A stretch of DNA of 58,896 nt from CAYRMV01 sp964425255 (GTDB lineage Bacteria > Bacteroidota > Bacteroidia > Flavobacteriales_D > Crocinitomicaceae). The notes under the pieces are model-generated. The model did no database searches and was not told the origin of the DNA. It saw only the letters and a program-made list of their open reading frames with translations. Numbering within the stretch: the first letter of the stretch is position 1; each line of letters opens with the position of its first letter. The stretch is from contig CAYRMV010000005.1 in NCBI GenBank assembly GCA_964425255.1, forward strand, positions 1-58,896, given 5' to 3'. This document shows positions 44,613-53,099 of this stretch, in pieces. Position numbers and translations under genes: made by a program.

Positions 44613-45151
44613 TATTTCGTTCTTTTACCCGTGTGTTGACGTTTTGTGATGTCAATTCGGTGGTTCATATCTTCTACTAATTTATCCTTTCCATAGACAA
44701 ACTCATCGCGTTCAAATTGTGTAGGAACAATCCGATCTGTCAAGAAAATGGCTTCTTTTGGGCAAGCTTCTTCACACAAACCACAGAAAATACAACGAAG
44801 CATGTTGATTTCATAGTTTTCGGCATATTTCTCTTCTCGGTAAAGATTCTCCTCGCCTCGTTTGCGTTCAGCTGCCACCATGGTAATTGCTTCTGCAGGA
44901 CAAGCCACTGCGCACAAACCACAAGCAGTACAATTTTCACGACCTTCTTCATCGCGTTTCAATACGTGCATCCCACGATAAACGGGTGCAAAAACACGTT
45001 GTTCCTCTGGATAACGAATGGTATTATTCTTACGAAATAAATGTTTCAAGGTAATCCACATTCCACCCAAAACAGCGGGGATATACAAACGCTCAACAAG
45101 ATTCATATTCTTGTTAGAAACAACTTTACTTCGATTACTTAAACTCTGCAT
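44612..45151 (-). CDS. nuoI: NADH-quinone oxidoreductase subunit I
   Basis: Carries the two [4Fe-4S] clusters N6a and N6b that pass electrons toward N2. Two CxxCxxCxxxCP motifs are visible (CTACGLCAVACP and CIFCGLCEEACP). I take ATG 45151 (MQSLSNRSK; 179 residues), 10 bases after nuoH; the track-like longer frame to 45190 would overlap nuoH. Confidence 0.94.
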   Translation of the reverse strand: MQSLSNRSKVVSNKNMNLVERLYIPAVLGGMWITLKHLFRKNNTIRYPEEQRVFAPVYRGMHVLKRDEEGRENCTACGLCAVACPAEAITMVAAERKRGEENLYREEKYAENYEINMLRCIFCGLCEEACPKEAIFLTDRIVPTQFERDEFVYGKDKLVEDMNHRIDITKRQHTGKRTK

Positions 45152-45161
45152 AGTACAAATA

Positions 45162-46190
45162 TTAGTTAAACCAACCTTCACGGAAGGCAATGACTAAACC
45201 GGTAATTAATAAATTGATCAAAGAAAGTGGAATCAAACTCTTCCAACCCAAATGCATTAATTGATCGAAGCGGAAACGAGGAAGTGTCCAACGAATCCAC
45301 ATGAAAACAAAAATGAAAAAGAAAATTTTCAAAAAGAATGCAGTTGTTCCCAAAATTGTCAAAGTGATTCCAGAGAAATAATCCATTCCTGGGAAATTAT
45401 ATCCTCCGAAAAATAAGGTTGCAATAACTGCTGATGAAATAAACATCGCAATGTATTCAGAGAACAAGAAGAAACCAAGTTTCATCGAACCATACTCGGT
45501 GTGATATCCACCAATCAACTCGGACTCACACTCTGGTAAATCGAATGGTGCGCGGTTTGTTTCAGCCAAAGCACATGTAAAGAAAATAATGAAACAAAGT
45601 GGTTGATAGAAAATGTTCCAATTCATTCCGTGTTGACTTTTCACAATGTCATTTAAACTCAAACTTCCAGTCATCATTACAATCGTGATGATTGAAATAC
45701 CCATTGCAAGTTCGTATGAAATCATTTGAGAAGATGCACGGATCGCACCGAAAAGAGCAAACTTATTGTTGGATGCCCATCCCCCAATCATAATTCCATA
45801 AACCCCCACAGACAAAAAGCCCATGATGAACAAAATTCCAATGTTTACATCTGCGATTTGCAAAGTAATTGTTCTTCCAAAAGCTTCAAATTCGGGTCCC
45901 CAAGGAATTACCGAACCTGTCATTAATGCCGTAAACATGGCAATTCCAGGTCCAAGAATAAACAACCATTTATCAGCATTTGCGGGAATGAAATCTTCTT
46001 TGAAGAACATCTTTCCAGCATCCGCTAGAGGTTGAAGCAATCCAAATGGCCCCGCTCTATCTGGACCTACACGGTCTTGAAGCCAAGCTGCCACTTTACG
46101 TTCTGTATAAGTCAAATATGCAGCAATCAACAAAGTAACCGCAAATACAGCAACAACTAATACAATTTTTTCTACTAGAAATGTACTCAT
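45162..46190 (-). CDS. nuoH: NADH-quinone oxidoreductase subunit H
   Basis: Membrane subunit forming the quinone site of complex I, 342 residues with eight helices. Visible: AAWLQDRVGPDRAGPFGLLQ, NRAPFDLPECESELIGGYHTEY and RFRFDQLMHLGWK, all standard NuoH motifs. Its start overlaps the nuoG stop by 4 bases (ATGA). Confidence 0.96.
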   Translation of the reverse strand: MSTFLVEKIVLVVAVFAVTLLIAAYLTYTERKVAAWLQDRVGPDRAGPFGLLQPLADAGKMFFKEDFIPANADKWLFILGPGIAMFTALMTGSVIPWGPEFEAFGRTITLQIADVNIGILFIMGFLSVGVYGIMIGGWASNNKFALFGAIRASSQMISYELAMGISIITIVMMTGSLSLNDIVKSQHGMNWNIFYQPLCFIIFFTCALAETNRAPFDLPECESELIGGYHTEYGSMKLGFFLFSEYIAMFISSAVIATLFFGGYNFPGMDYFSGITLTILGTTAFFLKIFFFIFVFMWIRWTLPRFRFDQLMHLGWKSLIPLSLINLLITGLVIAFREGWFN

Positions 46191-47152
46191 GATTTCAAGT
46201 TTTTAGTAGCGTTTTGACGTGGACTAACATAATGACCTTGTGAAATAACCGAATGACGATTGATTTTTCTAGGTCCATGAATTGTCCATTGAGATGGATC
46301 TTTCTTTTCAAAGCGGCAATCGTTGCAAATCCATCCAGGTTTTCCATCTTGATCTTCTACCTCACCATATTGGTCTTTACGAGCTGTAACACGGTAAATT
46401 TCATTTCCGAACATCCAAACGACTGCGTTACCTGAACATTTTGTACACGAGCAACTTGCATCCATTGGTTTCAAAAACCAAACACGACTTTTAAAACGGA
46501 ATGTGCGATCAGTCAATGCACCAACCGGACAAACATCAATCATGTTTCCAGAGAAATCATTTTCGATTGCATTTTCGATGTACGTTGAAATCTCAGCATG
46601 TTCACCACGGTGAAGTACACCATGAACGCGGCTATCTGTCAATTGATTTGCCACATGTACACAGCGGTAACACAAGATACAACGATTCATGTGTAACTTG
46701 ATTTTGTTTCCTATGTCAATTGGATCGTACGTGCGGCGTTCTTCTTCGTAACGTGTTTTTGCTCCACCGTGTTCGAAACCAAGATCCTGCAAATGACATT
46801 CTCCAGCTTGATCACAAACGGGACAATCCAAAGGGTGATTGATTAATAAAAACTCAACGACGCCACCACGGTTTTCTTGCACGCGTTCGCTCGTTTTGTT
46901 TTTAACAACCATTCCGTCCATGACAGTGGTCGAACACGAAGCTACCAACTTCGGCATTGGACGTGGATCTTTTTCTGAACCTTGAGCTACTTCCACCAAA
47001 CAAGTACGGCATTTACCACCAGTACCAGGAAGTTTGCTGTAATAACACATGGCAGGAGGAACAACTTCCCCTCCAATTTGACGAGCAGCATTTAAGATGG
47101 TAGTTCCTTCTTCTACTTCGATTATTTTGTCATCAATGGTTACTTTGACCAT
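46187..47152 (-). CDS. nuoG: NADH-quinone oxidoreductase subunit G, short Bacteroidota form
   Basis: Electron-transfer subunit. 321 residues hold the N-terminal [2Fe-2S] domain (CYYSKLPGTGGKCRTC), the HxxCxxCxxxxxC N5 region (HPLDCPVCDQAGEC) and CxxCxxC (CILCYRC). A later pair of motifs (CSCTKC, CNDC) recalls the fourth cluster site. The large molybdopterin-like C-terminal domain of the E. coli protein (about 900 residues) is missing; this short form is usual in Bacteroidota. Ends in TGA, which matters for the nuoF case. Confidence 0.92.
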   Translation of the reverse strand: MVKVTIDDKIIEVEEGTTILNAARQIGGEVVPPAMCYYSKLPGTGGKCRTCLVEVAQGSEKDPRPMPKLVASCSTTVMDGMVVKNKTSERVQENRGGVVEFLLINHPLDCPVCDQAGECHLQDLGFEHGGAKTRYEEERRTYDPIDIGNKIKLHMNRCILCYRCVHVANQLTDSRVHGVLHRGEHAEISTYIENAIENDFSGNMIDVCPVGALTDRTFRFKSRVWFLKPMDASCSCTKCSGNAVVWMFGNEIYRVTARKDQYGEVEDQDGKPGWICNDCRFEKKDPSQWTIHGPRKINRHSVISQGHYVSPRQNATKNLKS

Positions 47153-47180
47153 AATTTATACTTTCTGTTGCCTAAGCAAA

Positions 47181-47417
47181 CTAGTGAACAACTTCTTTTA
47201 ACATTCCGTAATTGCGCGTTTGCGACTCCTCGCGATTGGTCACGTGCCATTCGAATTCTTCTCGGAAATGACGAATCGCTGCGGCAACTGGCCAAGCAGC
47301 TGCATCGCCTAACGGACAAATCGTATTTCCTTCGATTTTCTTATTAATTTCAGCCAATAAATCGATGTCACGCATGTTTCCTTGCCCATGTTCAAGACGG
47401 TAAAGAACCTTTTCCAT
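47181..47417 (-). CDS. nuoF: C-terminal part of NuoF, separated by an in-frame TGA
   Basis: This 78-codon frame is the direct continuation of nuoF after the stop at 47418-47420. It begins MEKVLYRLEHGQG and contains TICPLGDAAAWPV, whose Cys (residue 401 of the joined protein) is the fourth ligand of cluster N3, then the standard NuoF end (RHFREEFEWHV). No independent function is plausible. It might be made by readthrough or by reinitiation at the ATG that directly follows the TGA. nuoG follows after 28 bases. Confidence 0.85.
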   Translation of the reverse strand: MEKVLYRLEHGQGNMRDIDLLAEINKKIEGNTICPLGDAAAWPVAAAIRHFREEFEWHVTNREESQTRNYGMLKEVVH

Positions 47418-48518
47418 TCAACCTGTACCTTCACGGCAAGGCGAACATTGACCACAAGATTCATGTGCATAAAAACGAGCAAAATTCCATGTGTTGCGAA
47501 CGATACATTGGTCTTCATCAAACACGATAAATCCACCTGAACCCAACATTGAACCTGAGGCAAAACCTCCGTCAGCCAATGACTCATAGCTCATCAGACG
47601 CGTTTCACCGTTTGCTGTTTTAGTAATCAAATGTGCGGGTAAAATCGGAACAGAAGAACCACCTGGAACGAGAGCTTTCAACTTTTTCCCGTTTTTAATT
47701 CCACGACACCATTCGTCGCCGTAGATAAATTCTTCAACAGATAAACCTAATTCAATCTCGTAAACACCACCGCGTTCCACATTTCCACCAGCAGAAATCA
47801 ATTTTGTTCCTTTGGATTGTTCGGTACCAATTTTACAATATTCATCCGCTGTTAAATTGATAATCGGAACAACCGTTGCTAAGGTTTCAACGTTGTTTAC
47901 AACAGTTGGACATTGCCACAAACCTTTCACAGCTGGAAAAGGTGGCTTCATACGTGGGTTACCCCTTTTTCCTTCTAATGATTCAATAAGCGCTGTCTCT
48001 TCACCACAAATGTAAGCACCTCCACCTGGAGCAACACTTAAATCCAAGTCAAAACCAGAACCCAAAATATTTTTACCAAGGAAACCTTTTTCGTATGCTT
48101 CTGCAATGGCTTTTTCCAAAATGCGAAGAACAAACATGTACTCCCCACGGATGTAGATAAACGCACGATTCACACCTAATGCATAGCTAGAGCAAATCAT
48201 TCCTTCGATCAACAAATGCGGAATATACTGCATCAAATAACGATCTTTGAATGTTCCTGGCTCAGATTCGTCTGCATTACAAAGCAAATATCTTGGAACA
48301 CCTTCTGGTTTTGCAATAAAAGACCATTTCATTCCAGCAGGGAATCCAGCACCACCACGACCTTTTAGAGTCGCTTTTTTCACTTCTTCCACTACTTCCT
48401 CCGGGGACATCGATTTCAGTACTTTTTCAACCGAACGATAACCACCGTGTTTTCTGTAAACATCAAATGTTTCAATACCTGGAACATTCGCATGCTCTAA
48501 AAGTAATTTTCTTCCCAT
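47418..48518 (-). CDS. nuoF: NADH-quinone oxidoreductase subunit F, interrupted at a conserved Trp
   Basis: NADH-binding/FMN subunit of complex I. 366 residues contain GRGGAGFPAGMKW (NADH), CNADESEPGTFKDR (FMN), AYICGEETALIESLEGKRG and the first three N3 cluster ligands, Cys355, Cys358 and Cys361 in CGQCSPCREGTG. The next codon is TGA (47420-47418) where the family has a conserved Trp (REGTGW). The stop removes about 78 residues including the fourth N3 ligand. A single change (TGG to TGA) explains it. The start is TAATG-coupled to nuoE. Type is CDS, but the truncated product alone should not assemble a working N3 cluster. Confidence 0.92.
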   Translation of the reverse strand: MGRKLLLEHANVPGIETFDVYRKHGGYRSVEKVLKSMSPEEVVEEVKKATLKGRGGAGFPAGMKWSFIAKPEGVPRYLLCNADESEPGTFKDRYLMQYIPHLLIEGMICSSYALGVNRAFIYIRGEYMFVLRILEKAIAEAYEKGFLGKNILGSGFDLDLSVAPGGGAYICGEETALIESLEGKRGNPRMKPPFPAVKGLWQCPTVVNNVETLATVVPIINLTADEYCKIGTEQSKGTKLISAGGNVERGGVYEIELGLSVEEFIYGDEWCRGIKNGKKLKALVPGGSSVPILPAHLITKTANGETRLMSYESLADGGFASGSMLGSGGFIVFDEDQCIVRNTWNFARFYAHESCGQCSPCREGTG

Positions 48519-49069
48519 TAGAGTACTACTTTATTTCCTTTGATCTCGCCTTTGCGACAAGCTTCAATTAATTCATCTACTCGTTGAGGAGTTAAATACT
48601 CGTGGTATTCCTCTCCACATTGCAACATTGGTCCGTAACCACAAGCTCCTAAACATTCAGCCGTTTTTAATGTAAACATGCGATCTGCTGTTGTTTCACC
48701 AACTTTGATGTTTAGTTTATTTTCAATGTATGAAATAATATTGTCAGAACCTACCAACATGCATGGTCCTGTTCGACAAACTTCGAAGACATATTTACCA
48801 ACTGGTTCCAAATTGAACATCGTGTAGAAAGTAGCCACCTCGTACACTTCAATGGGTTGAATATTTAAAATTTCAGCAACATAATTCATCGTTTCGATAC
48901 TCAACCAACCACCGAATTCTTCCTCAGCGATATGTAAAATGCGAATTAATGCACTTTTGTGTTTCCCTTCCGGATACGATTGAATTAAAGCTTGTACTTC
49001 TGCCATTTTCTCTGCTGAGAACGTTGGCTTTTCACTGTGTCTCTTGGACAAATCTACGTGTGAACCCAT
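48518..49069 (-). CDS. nuoE: NADH-quinone oxidoreductase subunit E
   Basis: Thioredoxin-like subunit with the N1a [2Fe-2S] cluster. 183 residues; the four Cys ligands are seen in CRTGPC and CLGACGYGPMLQC. The N-terminal helical part (about 15-80) is normal. Three bases after nuoD; its TAA overlaps the nuoF ATG. Confidence 0.95.
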   Translation of the reverse strand: MGSHVDLSKRHSEKPTFSAEKMAEVQALIQSYPEGKHKSALIRILHIAEEEFGGWLSIETMNYVAEILNIQPIEVYEVATFYTMFNLEPVGKYVFEVCRTGPCMLVGSDNIISYIENKLNIKVGETTADRMFTLKTAECLGACGYGPMLQCGEEYHEYLTPQRVDELIEACRKGEIKGNKVVL

Positions 49070-49072
49070 AAT

Positions 49073-50305
49073 TTATGCGTCTAATTCTCCAGCAATTACA
49101 TTCAAACTACTCAAAGTCAAAACAGCATCACTAATATTTTGACCGGTAATCATTTCTGGATATGCTTGGTAATAAATAAAACAAGGACGACGGAATTGCA
49201 AACGATACGGAGAGCGACCGCCATCGCTAATCAAATAATATCCCAATTCACCATTTCCACCTTCCACACTGTGATACACTTCACCGGATGGAATTGGAGT
49301 TTCCCCCATAACGATTTTAAAGTGATAGATCAATGCCTCCATGTTGTTGTACACTTCTTCTTTTGGAGGAAGATAAAACTCAGGAATATCAGCATGATAA
49401 TCGCCTTCTGGTAAATTTTTATAAGCTTGTTCGATAATACGTAAACTTTGACGAATTTCTTCTTGTCGAACACAGAATCGATCGTATGTATCACCATCTG
49501 TCCCAATTGGAACAATAAAATCGAAATCTTGATACGAAGCGTATGGATTCATAACTCGAACATCGTAATCAACACCCGCAGCACGTAAATTTGGACCTAC
49601 AAACGAATAATCCAACGCACGTTGAGCCGAAATAGGTCCCGCTCCTTTCGTACGATCCATAAAAATTCGATTGCGTGTCAACAAACTATCAAATTCATTA
49701 AACACTTTCGGGAAATCACGCAAAAAGTCTTTCAATTTTTTGTGAAATTCAGGTGTAAAATCCCGCTCAAAACCACCAATACGTCCCACGTTGGTTGTCA
49801 AACGAGCACCACAAATCTCTTCGTAGAGTTCATAGATTTTTTCACGTTGCTGAAATACATACGTAAATCCTGTCAAGGCACCTGTATCCACACCAATCAC
49901 GGAATTACAAATCAAGTGATCGGCAATTCGAGCAAGCTCCATCACAATTACACGCATGTAATCTACTCGTTTTGGAATGTCTGCACCAATCAATTTCTCC
50001 ACTGTCATGTGCCACCCCATGTTATTGATTGGTGATGAACAGTAATTCAATCGATCTGTGATAGGTGTAATCTGATGGAAAGGTCTACGTTCAGCTAATT
50101 TTTCAAAAGCGCGGTGAATGTAACCAACCGTTTGTTCAGACGAAAGGATTTTCTCCCCATCCACTTGCAAGATATTCTGGAAAATACCGTGAGTTGCCGG
50201 GTGAGTTGGCCCTAAATTCAACGTTGCTATCTGACCATCAATGGTTTCATCAGATTGAAACGAGAAATTTTCCATTTCTTTATATTCTTCTTTCAAATCA
50301 CTCAT
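49073..50305 (-). CDS. nuoD: NADH-quinone oxidoreductase subunit D
   Basis: Quinone-pocket subunit of complex I, 410 residues. Motifs include NLGPTHPATHG (quinone-site His), EKLAERRPFHQ, NYCSSPINNMG, GARLTTNVGRIGGFERD and DAVLTLSSLNVIAGELDA at the end. Kept as a gene separate from nuoC, unlike the fused nuoCD of enterics. Confidence 0.96.
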   Translation of the reverse strand: MSDLKEEYKEMENFSFQSDETIDGQIATLNLGPTHPATHGIFQNILQVDGEKILSSEQTVGYIHRAFEKLAERRPFHQITPITDRLNYCSSPINNMGWHMTVEKLIGADIPKRVDYMRVIVMELARIADHLICNSVIGVDTGALTGFTYVFQQREKIYELYEEICGARLTTNVGRIGGFERDFTPEFHKKLKDFLRDFPKVFNEFDSLLTRNRIFMDRTKGAGPISAQRALDYSFVGPNLRAAGVDYDVRVMNPYASYQDFDFIVPIGTDGDTYDRFCVRQEEIRQSLRIIEQAYKNLPEGDYHADIPEFYLPPKEEVYNNMEALIYHFKIVMGETPIPSGEVYHSVEGGNGELGYYLISDGGRSPYRLQFRRPCFIYYQAYPEMITGQNISDAVLTLSSLNVIAGELDA

Positions 50306-50317
50306 GTTACTTGAATT

Positions 50318-50824
50318 TTATCTTCCAAAGAAGCGGTCATCTTTATCTTCACGGGTTGCATCTTCCAAATGATACTCTTTTCTCATTGGAAAATAATCCA
50401 TGTCATCTTCGTTTAATATTCGGGATAAATTCGGATGATTTTTAAAGATGATACCATAAAAATCAAACGTTTCCCTTTCCATCCAATTGGCACCAGTATA
50501 AATATCCACAATGGAGTCAATTTCTGGTTTCGCAATTGGCAAAAAGCATTTTACACGTAAACGGAAATTGTTTACTAAACTGTGTAAGTGATAAACAACA
50601 GCAAGTTCTCTATTTTCATCTTGAGGGTAATGAACACCCCCTAATAAAGTCAAAAATGAAATTTGCAAATCCTTGTGGTTTTTCAACCAAGAAATAAAGT
50701 CAACAACCGTTTCTGGATTGATTTCAATGGTCAACAAACCATACGGTTCTTCTACCGATTTCAAATTATCACCTAAATAAGTGCGAATTTGTTCTATTAC
50801 GAATTCATTAGTCAAATTACTCAT
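50318..50824 (-). CDS. nuoC: NADH-quinone oxidoreductase subunit C
   Basis: Peripheral-arm subunit (168 residues from ATG 50824) with the 30-kDa family signature ANWMERETFDFYGIIFKNHPNL. The longer start at 50833 adds three residues; both overlap the nuoB end. Ends DREDKDDRFFGR-like, typical of the family. Confidence 0.93.
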   Translation of the reverse strand: MSNLTNEFVIEQIRTYLGDNLKSVEEPYGLLTIEINPETVVDFISWLKNHKDLQISFLTLLGGVHYPQDENRELAVVYHLHSLVNNFRLRVKCFLPIAKPEIDSIVDIYTGANWMERETFDFYGIIFKNHPNLSRILNEDDMDYFPMRKEYHLEDATREDKDDRFFGR

Positions 50825-51359
50825 CTGCTTCAATGTTGTAAGAGTTCAACAAATGTTTGTATTCAGGCGAATAGCGTCTACGTAAAGATTCGTGTTTCAC
50901 CAAACGGTGAATATTCATGATTCCATCGATAATTTGCTCTGGTCTTGGCGGACATCCTGGCACGTATACATCTACAGGAATGACACGGTCGATTCCTTGT
51001 AAAACACTATACGTATCGAAAATCCCACCTGAAGAAGCACAAGCACCAACAGACAAAACCCATTTAGGCTCTGCCATTTGCTCATACACGTTTTTCAAAA
51101 CAGGTGCTAATTTTTTGGAGATTGTTCCAGCCACAATAAGCAAATCTGCTTGTCGTGGAGAGAATGACATTCGTTCCATTCCGAAACGAGCCACATCGTA
51201 ATTACTTCCCATTGTAGCCATGTATTCGATTCCACAACAAGAAGTTGCAAAAGGAAGTGGCCACATGGAGTTCGCGCGTGCATTCGCGATTACTTGCTCT
51301 AATACAGAAAGTTGATAACCTTCCCCATTGATTACTTGTACATCATCTATTTTTCCCAT
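50817..51359 (-). CDS. nuoB: NADH-quinone oxidoreductase subunit B
   Basis: Holds the terminal N2 [4Fe-4S] cluster. 180 residues; ligands are visible in SCCGIEYMAT (tandem Cys), VGACASSGG and PGCPPRPEQ. It overlaps nuoA by 13 bases and nuoC by 8. Confidence 0.96.
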   Translation of the reverse strand: MGKIDDVQVINGEGYQLSVLEQVIANARANSMWPLPFATSCCGIEYMATMGSNYDVARFGMERMSFSPRQADLLIVAGTISKKLAPVLKNVYEQMAEPKWVLSVGACASSGGIFDTYSVLQGIDRVIPVDVYVPGCPPRPEQIIDGIMNIHRLVKHESLRRRYSPEYKHLLNSYNIEADE

Positions 51360-51718
51360 TCTAACGCGCCTTTTTTAAGTACATAGAAGAATCCAATTAA
51401 AAAGAAAGCTACAAATAGCATTACTGCTAACAATCCTTCTAGCTGAAGTGTTTTAAAATTTACCGCATAAGGGTAAAAAAAGATTACTTCGACATCGAAA
51501 AGGACAAATAAAATTGCCGTCATGAAGTAGCGAATCGATACAGGAAAACGAGCGTCACCCTCTGATTCAATACCACATTCCCAGTTAGCATCCTTTCTTT
51601 TTGACTTTAATTTGGGACCCAAAAGATGTGTTGCAACTAAAGTTGTTGCCACAAAACCAATAGCTACTACTGACTGTATAACAATTGGTAAATAATCTCC
51701 AACCTGTGAATTTGCCAT
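51347..51718 (-). CDS. nuoA: NADH-quinone oxidoreductase subunit A
   Basis: Membrane subunit with three helices (123 residues). The family motif WECGIESEGDARFPVSIRYF and FDVEVIFFYPYAV are present. First gene of the 14-gene operon; the promoter lies 23 bases upstream. Confidence 0.95.
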   Translation of the reverse strand: MANSQVGDYLPIVIQSVVAIGFVATTLVATHLLGPKLKSKRKDANWECGIESEGDARFPVSIRYFMTAILFVLFDVEVIFFYPYAVNFKTLQLEGLLAVMLFVAFFLIGFFYVLKKGALEWEK

Positions 51719-51740
51719 AATATATGCACGAAAACTTGGG

Positions 51741-51770
51741 CGAAAATAATAAATTAAAATCTATACACAA
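51741..51770 (-). promoter_or_regulatory. Promoter of the complex I operon
   Basis: Minus-strand -33 TTG (51770-51768), a 19-base spacer, then TATTTTCG (51748-51741), one mismatch from TAnnTTTG. It predicts a leader of about 15-18 bases before nuoA. Confidence 0.5.
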
Positions 51771-51827
51771 TAAAAAAAGGGAAGAATTGTAAACGATTAG
51801 TTAAAGTGGAAGTCCAAACAAATTGGG

Positions 51828-52769
51828 TTATTTTTTATAAAAATTCAAAATCTTATCTGCTAGTACGTTACTAAGCAAAAAATAACTTTCGTGTGTCCAA
51901 CCTCCCACATGTGGAGAAAGAATCACATTTTCGAATGACAATAATTCCCGAAACGAATCAGGCATGTTGTTTTCAAAAAAAGACTCAAAACTTGTTTTTT
52001 CATATTCCAAAACATCCAAACCTGCACCGTAAATCTTTCCCGTTTTCAAGCCATTTACCAACGAACTTGTTTGCACAATTTTACCTCGAGATAAATTCAA
52101 CAGAAAAATAGGTTTATGAAAAGATGAAAGGTAAAATTCATTGACCAAAAAGAGCGTTTCTTCGTTTTGTGGAATATGAAAACTAACAACATCGGCTTCT
52201 TTGTAGATTGTATCCATATCTGATTCTTCTACAAATTCGGAAGAAAAGCCGGTTTTGTATTTATCAAAAGCCAAAACGCGGACGTCGAATCCACGTAATT
52301 TCTTCGCAAAAGCAGCTCCATTGTTCCCATATCCTATGATGGCAACGGTTTTACCATCCAATTCGATCCCTCGGTTTTCTTCCCTTCGCCAAAGTCCATT
52401 CCGTACTTCTCTGTCTGCTGAATGCAGTTTGTTCATCAAACTTAAGAGCATTCCAAGTGCATGTTCGCCCACTGCATTCCGATTTCCTTCAGGCGCATTG
52501 AACAACTGAATGTTTCTTGATTCGCAAAAGTTCACATCGATATTCTCCATACCTGCACCGGAACGAGCGATGAATGCTAAATTGGGAGCATGTTTTAATA
52601 TAGATTCATCCATGGTAAAACGTGACCGGATGACAATTCCAATAGCGTCAACAAGAATTTCTTCTACTTCAGAGCGACTATTTTTACTTACATCTAGACA
52701 AATAAATCCAGCGTCAGTGAGCCTTTCTGCTAAAACAGGATGAACCGTATCGATGAAAACAACTTTCAT
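51828..52769 (-). CDS. D-isomer-specific 2-hydroxyacid dehydrogenase
   Basis: NAD-dependent dehydrogenase, 313 residues. NAD fold with GYGNNG, catalytic Arg in ARSGAGMENID (substrate domain), and His in SPHVGGWTHES. The family includes 3-phosphoglycerate dehydrogenase (SerA) and glyoxylate/hydroxypyruvate reductases; the short form without an ACT domain prevents a sure SerA call. It overlaps ybjQ by 4 bases (ATGA). Confidence 0.88.
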   Translation of the reverse strand: MKVVFIDTVHPVLAERLTDAGFICLDVSKNSRSEVEEILVDAIGIVIRSRFTMDESILKHAPNLAFIARSGAGMENIDVNFCESRNIQLFNAPEGNRNAVGEHALGMLLSLMNKLHSADREVRNGLWRREENRGIELDGKTVAIIGYGNNGAAFAKKLRGFDVRVLAFDKYKTGFSSEFVEESDMDTIYKEADVVSFHIPQNEETLFLVNEFYLSSFHKPIFLLNLSRGKIVQTSSLVNGLKTGKIYGAGLDVLEYEKTSFESFFENNMPDSFRELLSFENVILSPHVGGWTHESYFLLSNVLADKILNFYKK

Positions 52770-53089
52770 TTTTCAATCACAACTGCTGTTCCAGAAACAG
52801 CAACCATTAACATACTACCTCGAGAACCCAAATTCAAGAAATCATAATCGACTCCAATAATGGCATTTGCACCAATGGCCTCTGCCCGATGAATAATTTC
52901 ACGCAGCGCTTCTTGCTTTGCTTGTTTGAAAACCTCTTCATACGATTCAGATCTTCCGCCAAAAAAATCGCGAAAGCCAGCAAAAACATCTCGGATAACA
53001 TTGGCTCCAAGAACTACTTCTGATGAAACTACTCCTAAGTGTTTTTCTATTTTTACATCTTGCAAAACTGCTGTGGTTGTGATCAACAT
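52766..53089 (-). CDS. YbjQ family (DUF74) protein
   Basis: Small 107-residue protein with the UPF0145/DUF74 pattern: VVSSEVVLGANVIRDVFAGFRD, FGGRSESYE, AIGANAIIGVDYD and VSGTAVVIE. These form a pentameric beta-rich fold described as heavy-metal-binding-like; the role is not known. Located 10 bases after the TonB receptor gene, so co-transcription is likely. Ends in TGA. Confidence 0.85.
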   Translation of the reverse strand: MLITTTAVLQDVKIEKHLGVVSSEVVLGANVIRDVFAGFRDFFGGRSESYEEVFKQAKQEALREIIHRAEAIGANAIIGVDYDFLNLGSRGSMLMVAVSGTAVVIEK

Positions 53090-53099
53090 ACTTTATAAT

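Noticed and set aside
47418..47420. TGA as a reassigned Trp codon or selenocysteine
   Set aside because: TGA ends nuoG, the ybjQ-like gene and the sulfatase normally, and Trp is written TGG elsewhere. Selenocysteine would replace Cys, not Trp, and no insertion hairpin is evident.
49622..50035. 137-codon open frame opposite nuoD
   Set aside because: Antisense shadow of a strongly conserved nuoD segment.
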